Source: Ascarosepion bandense
Lineage: Eukaryota; Mollusca; Cephalopoda; Sepiida; Sepiidae
Assembly: GCA_037127315.1 (NCBI GenBank)
Contig: JBBBDQ010001188.1
Span: forward strand, 598,501-662,500
Direction of reading: 5' to 3'
DNA: 64,000 nt
Shown here: positions 63,670 to 64,000 of the stretch, in pieces
How the letters are laid out: each line of letters begins with the position of its first letter
Numbering within the stretch: position 1 is the first letter of the stretch
Program-made: the position numbers and the translations under genes
The notes under the pieces: generated by a model
The model's database searches: none
Told to the model about the DNA's origin: nothing
Seen by the model: the letters and a program-made list of their open reading frames with translations, nothing else

Positions 63670-64000
63670 AAAGGCAAGATATCGGGTCTGATCAAAATCA
63701 GTTTTTCAGCCCTTTTATTTTAGTTTTTGCTTCGGGTTTGGCTCTAAGAAGGTATAATTGTAGTTCTTAGTCTCAGCCATGATACCATTTACTCAGAGGA
63801 CTTATTTAGCCTTCAAAATTCAGTTTACGACGGAAAACACTTATTTGATATCGATACCAGGAAATGAAAATTTGACTTACATCCATTCATTTTTCTTTCA
63901 GTCTACGGTTTCTCTTTAACTGGAAACAATTATTGTTTTTTAGTCTTTCGTGCCAACGTCCAAAGAGTCTGAGCTCCAGGACCATGGATTAGTTTTAAAT
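63290..64000 (+). mobile_element. Helitron-like element, runs off the window
   Basis: Third sense copy: TTATTTATAAATGGAAC + (GT)n, CCGAAACGGCTG-like block, AAAGGCAAGAT, CAGCCCTTTTATTTTAG and CTCAGCCATGATACCATTTA; the CTAG end lies beyond 64000. A long (TA)n occupies the internal junction (63637-63660). Confidence 0.75.

Overview
This window is repeat-dense, intron-rich, AT-rich animal DNA. It most likely comes from a cephalopod, probably an octopus. Three things point there: a spliced sigma-class glutathione S-transferase / S-crystallin-like gene whose protein matches the octopus lens-crystallin branch, tRNA-derived SINEs everywhere, and long (TA)n, (GATA)n and (CA)n runs. The species is inferred, not shown directly.

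The only host gene I can support is on the minus strand, spread over 22.8 kb. Five coding exons (31310-31178, 22113-22018, 14890-14775, 13217-13110, 8634-8470) have GT/AG borders and compatible phases and give a complete 205-residue protein. An acceptor just upstream of the ATG suggests a non-coding 5' exon further right that I cannot place. Its introns hold SINEs, a Helitron-like element, a 1.8-kb minisatellite, two very long palindromes, a mariner relic and LINE and Penelope fragments.

The rest is mobile DNA. Left flank (1-8.4 kb): a Penelope-type hammerhead ribozyme, tRNA-like elements that end in a second hammerhead type, two Tc1 relics and LINE/Penelope pieces. 29-34 kb: two 12-bp-unit (ATTACGATATCC-like) arrays and a 120-bp array. 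34-44.5 kb: LINE fragments, Helitron-like 3' ends and Penelope-like elements, one carrying two nested insertions. 44.5-51.4 kb: microsatellites, an array amplified from an RTE-type LINE 3' end, and SINEs. 53.3-58.8 kb: a nearly complete LINE (about 4.1 kb, endonuclease + reverse transcriptase, one frameshift) inserted inside an older copy of its own family. 59-64 kb: Helitron-like repeats and a SINE satellite.

The most interesting signals concern non-coding retroelement biology: (1) tRNA-like elements fused to hammerhead self-cleaving ribozymes, with one head-to-tail dimer, resembling retrozymes; (2) a composite SINE with a 5S rRNA head joined to a tRNA-like unit, two full copies of which carry clear target-site duplications; (3) a ~200-bp element built from the first and last parts of the local LINE; (4) a 142-bp-arm palindrome with no mismatch that I could find; and (5) an array amplified from the coding 3' end of an RTE LINE.
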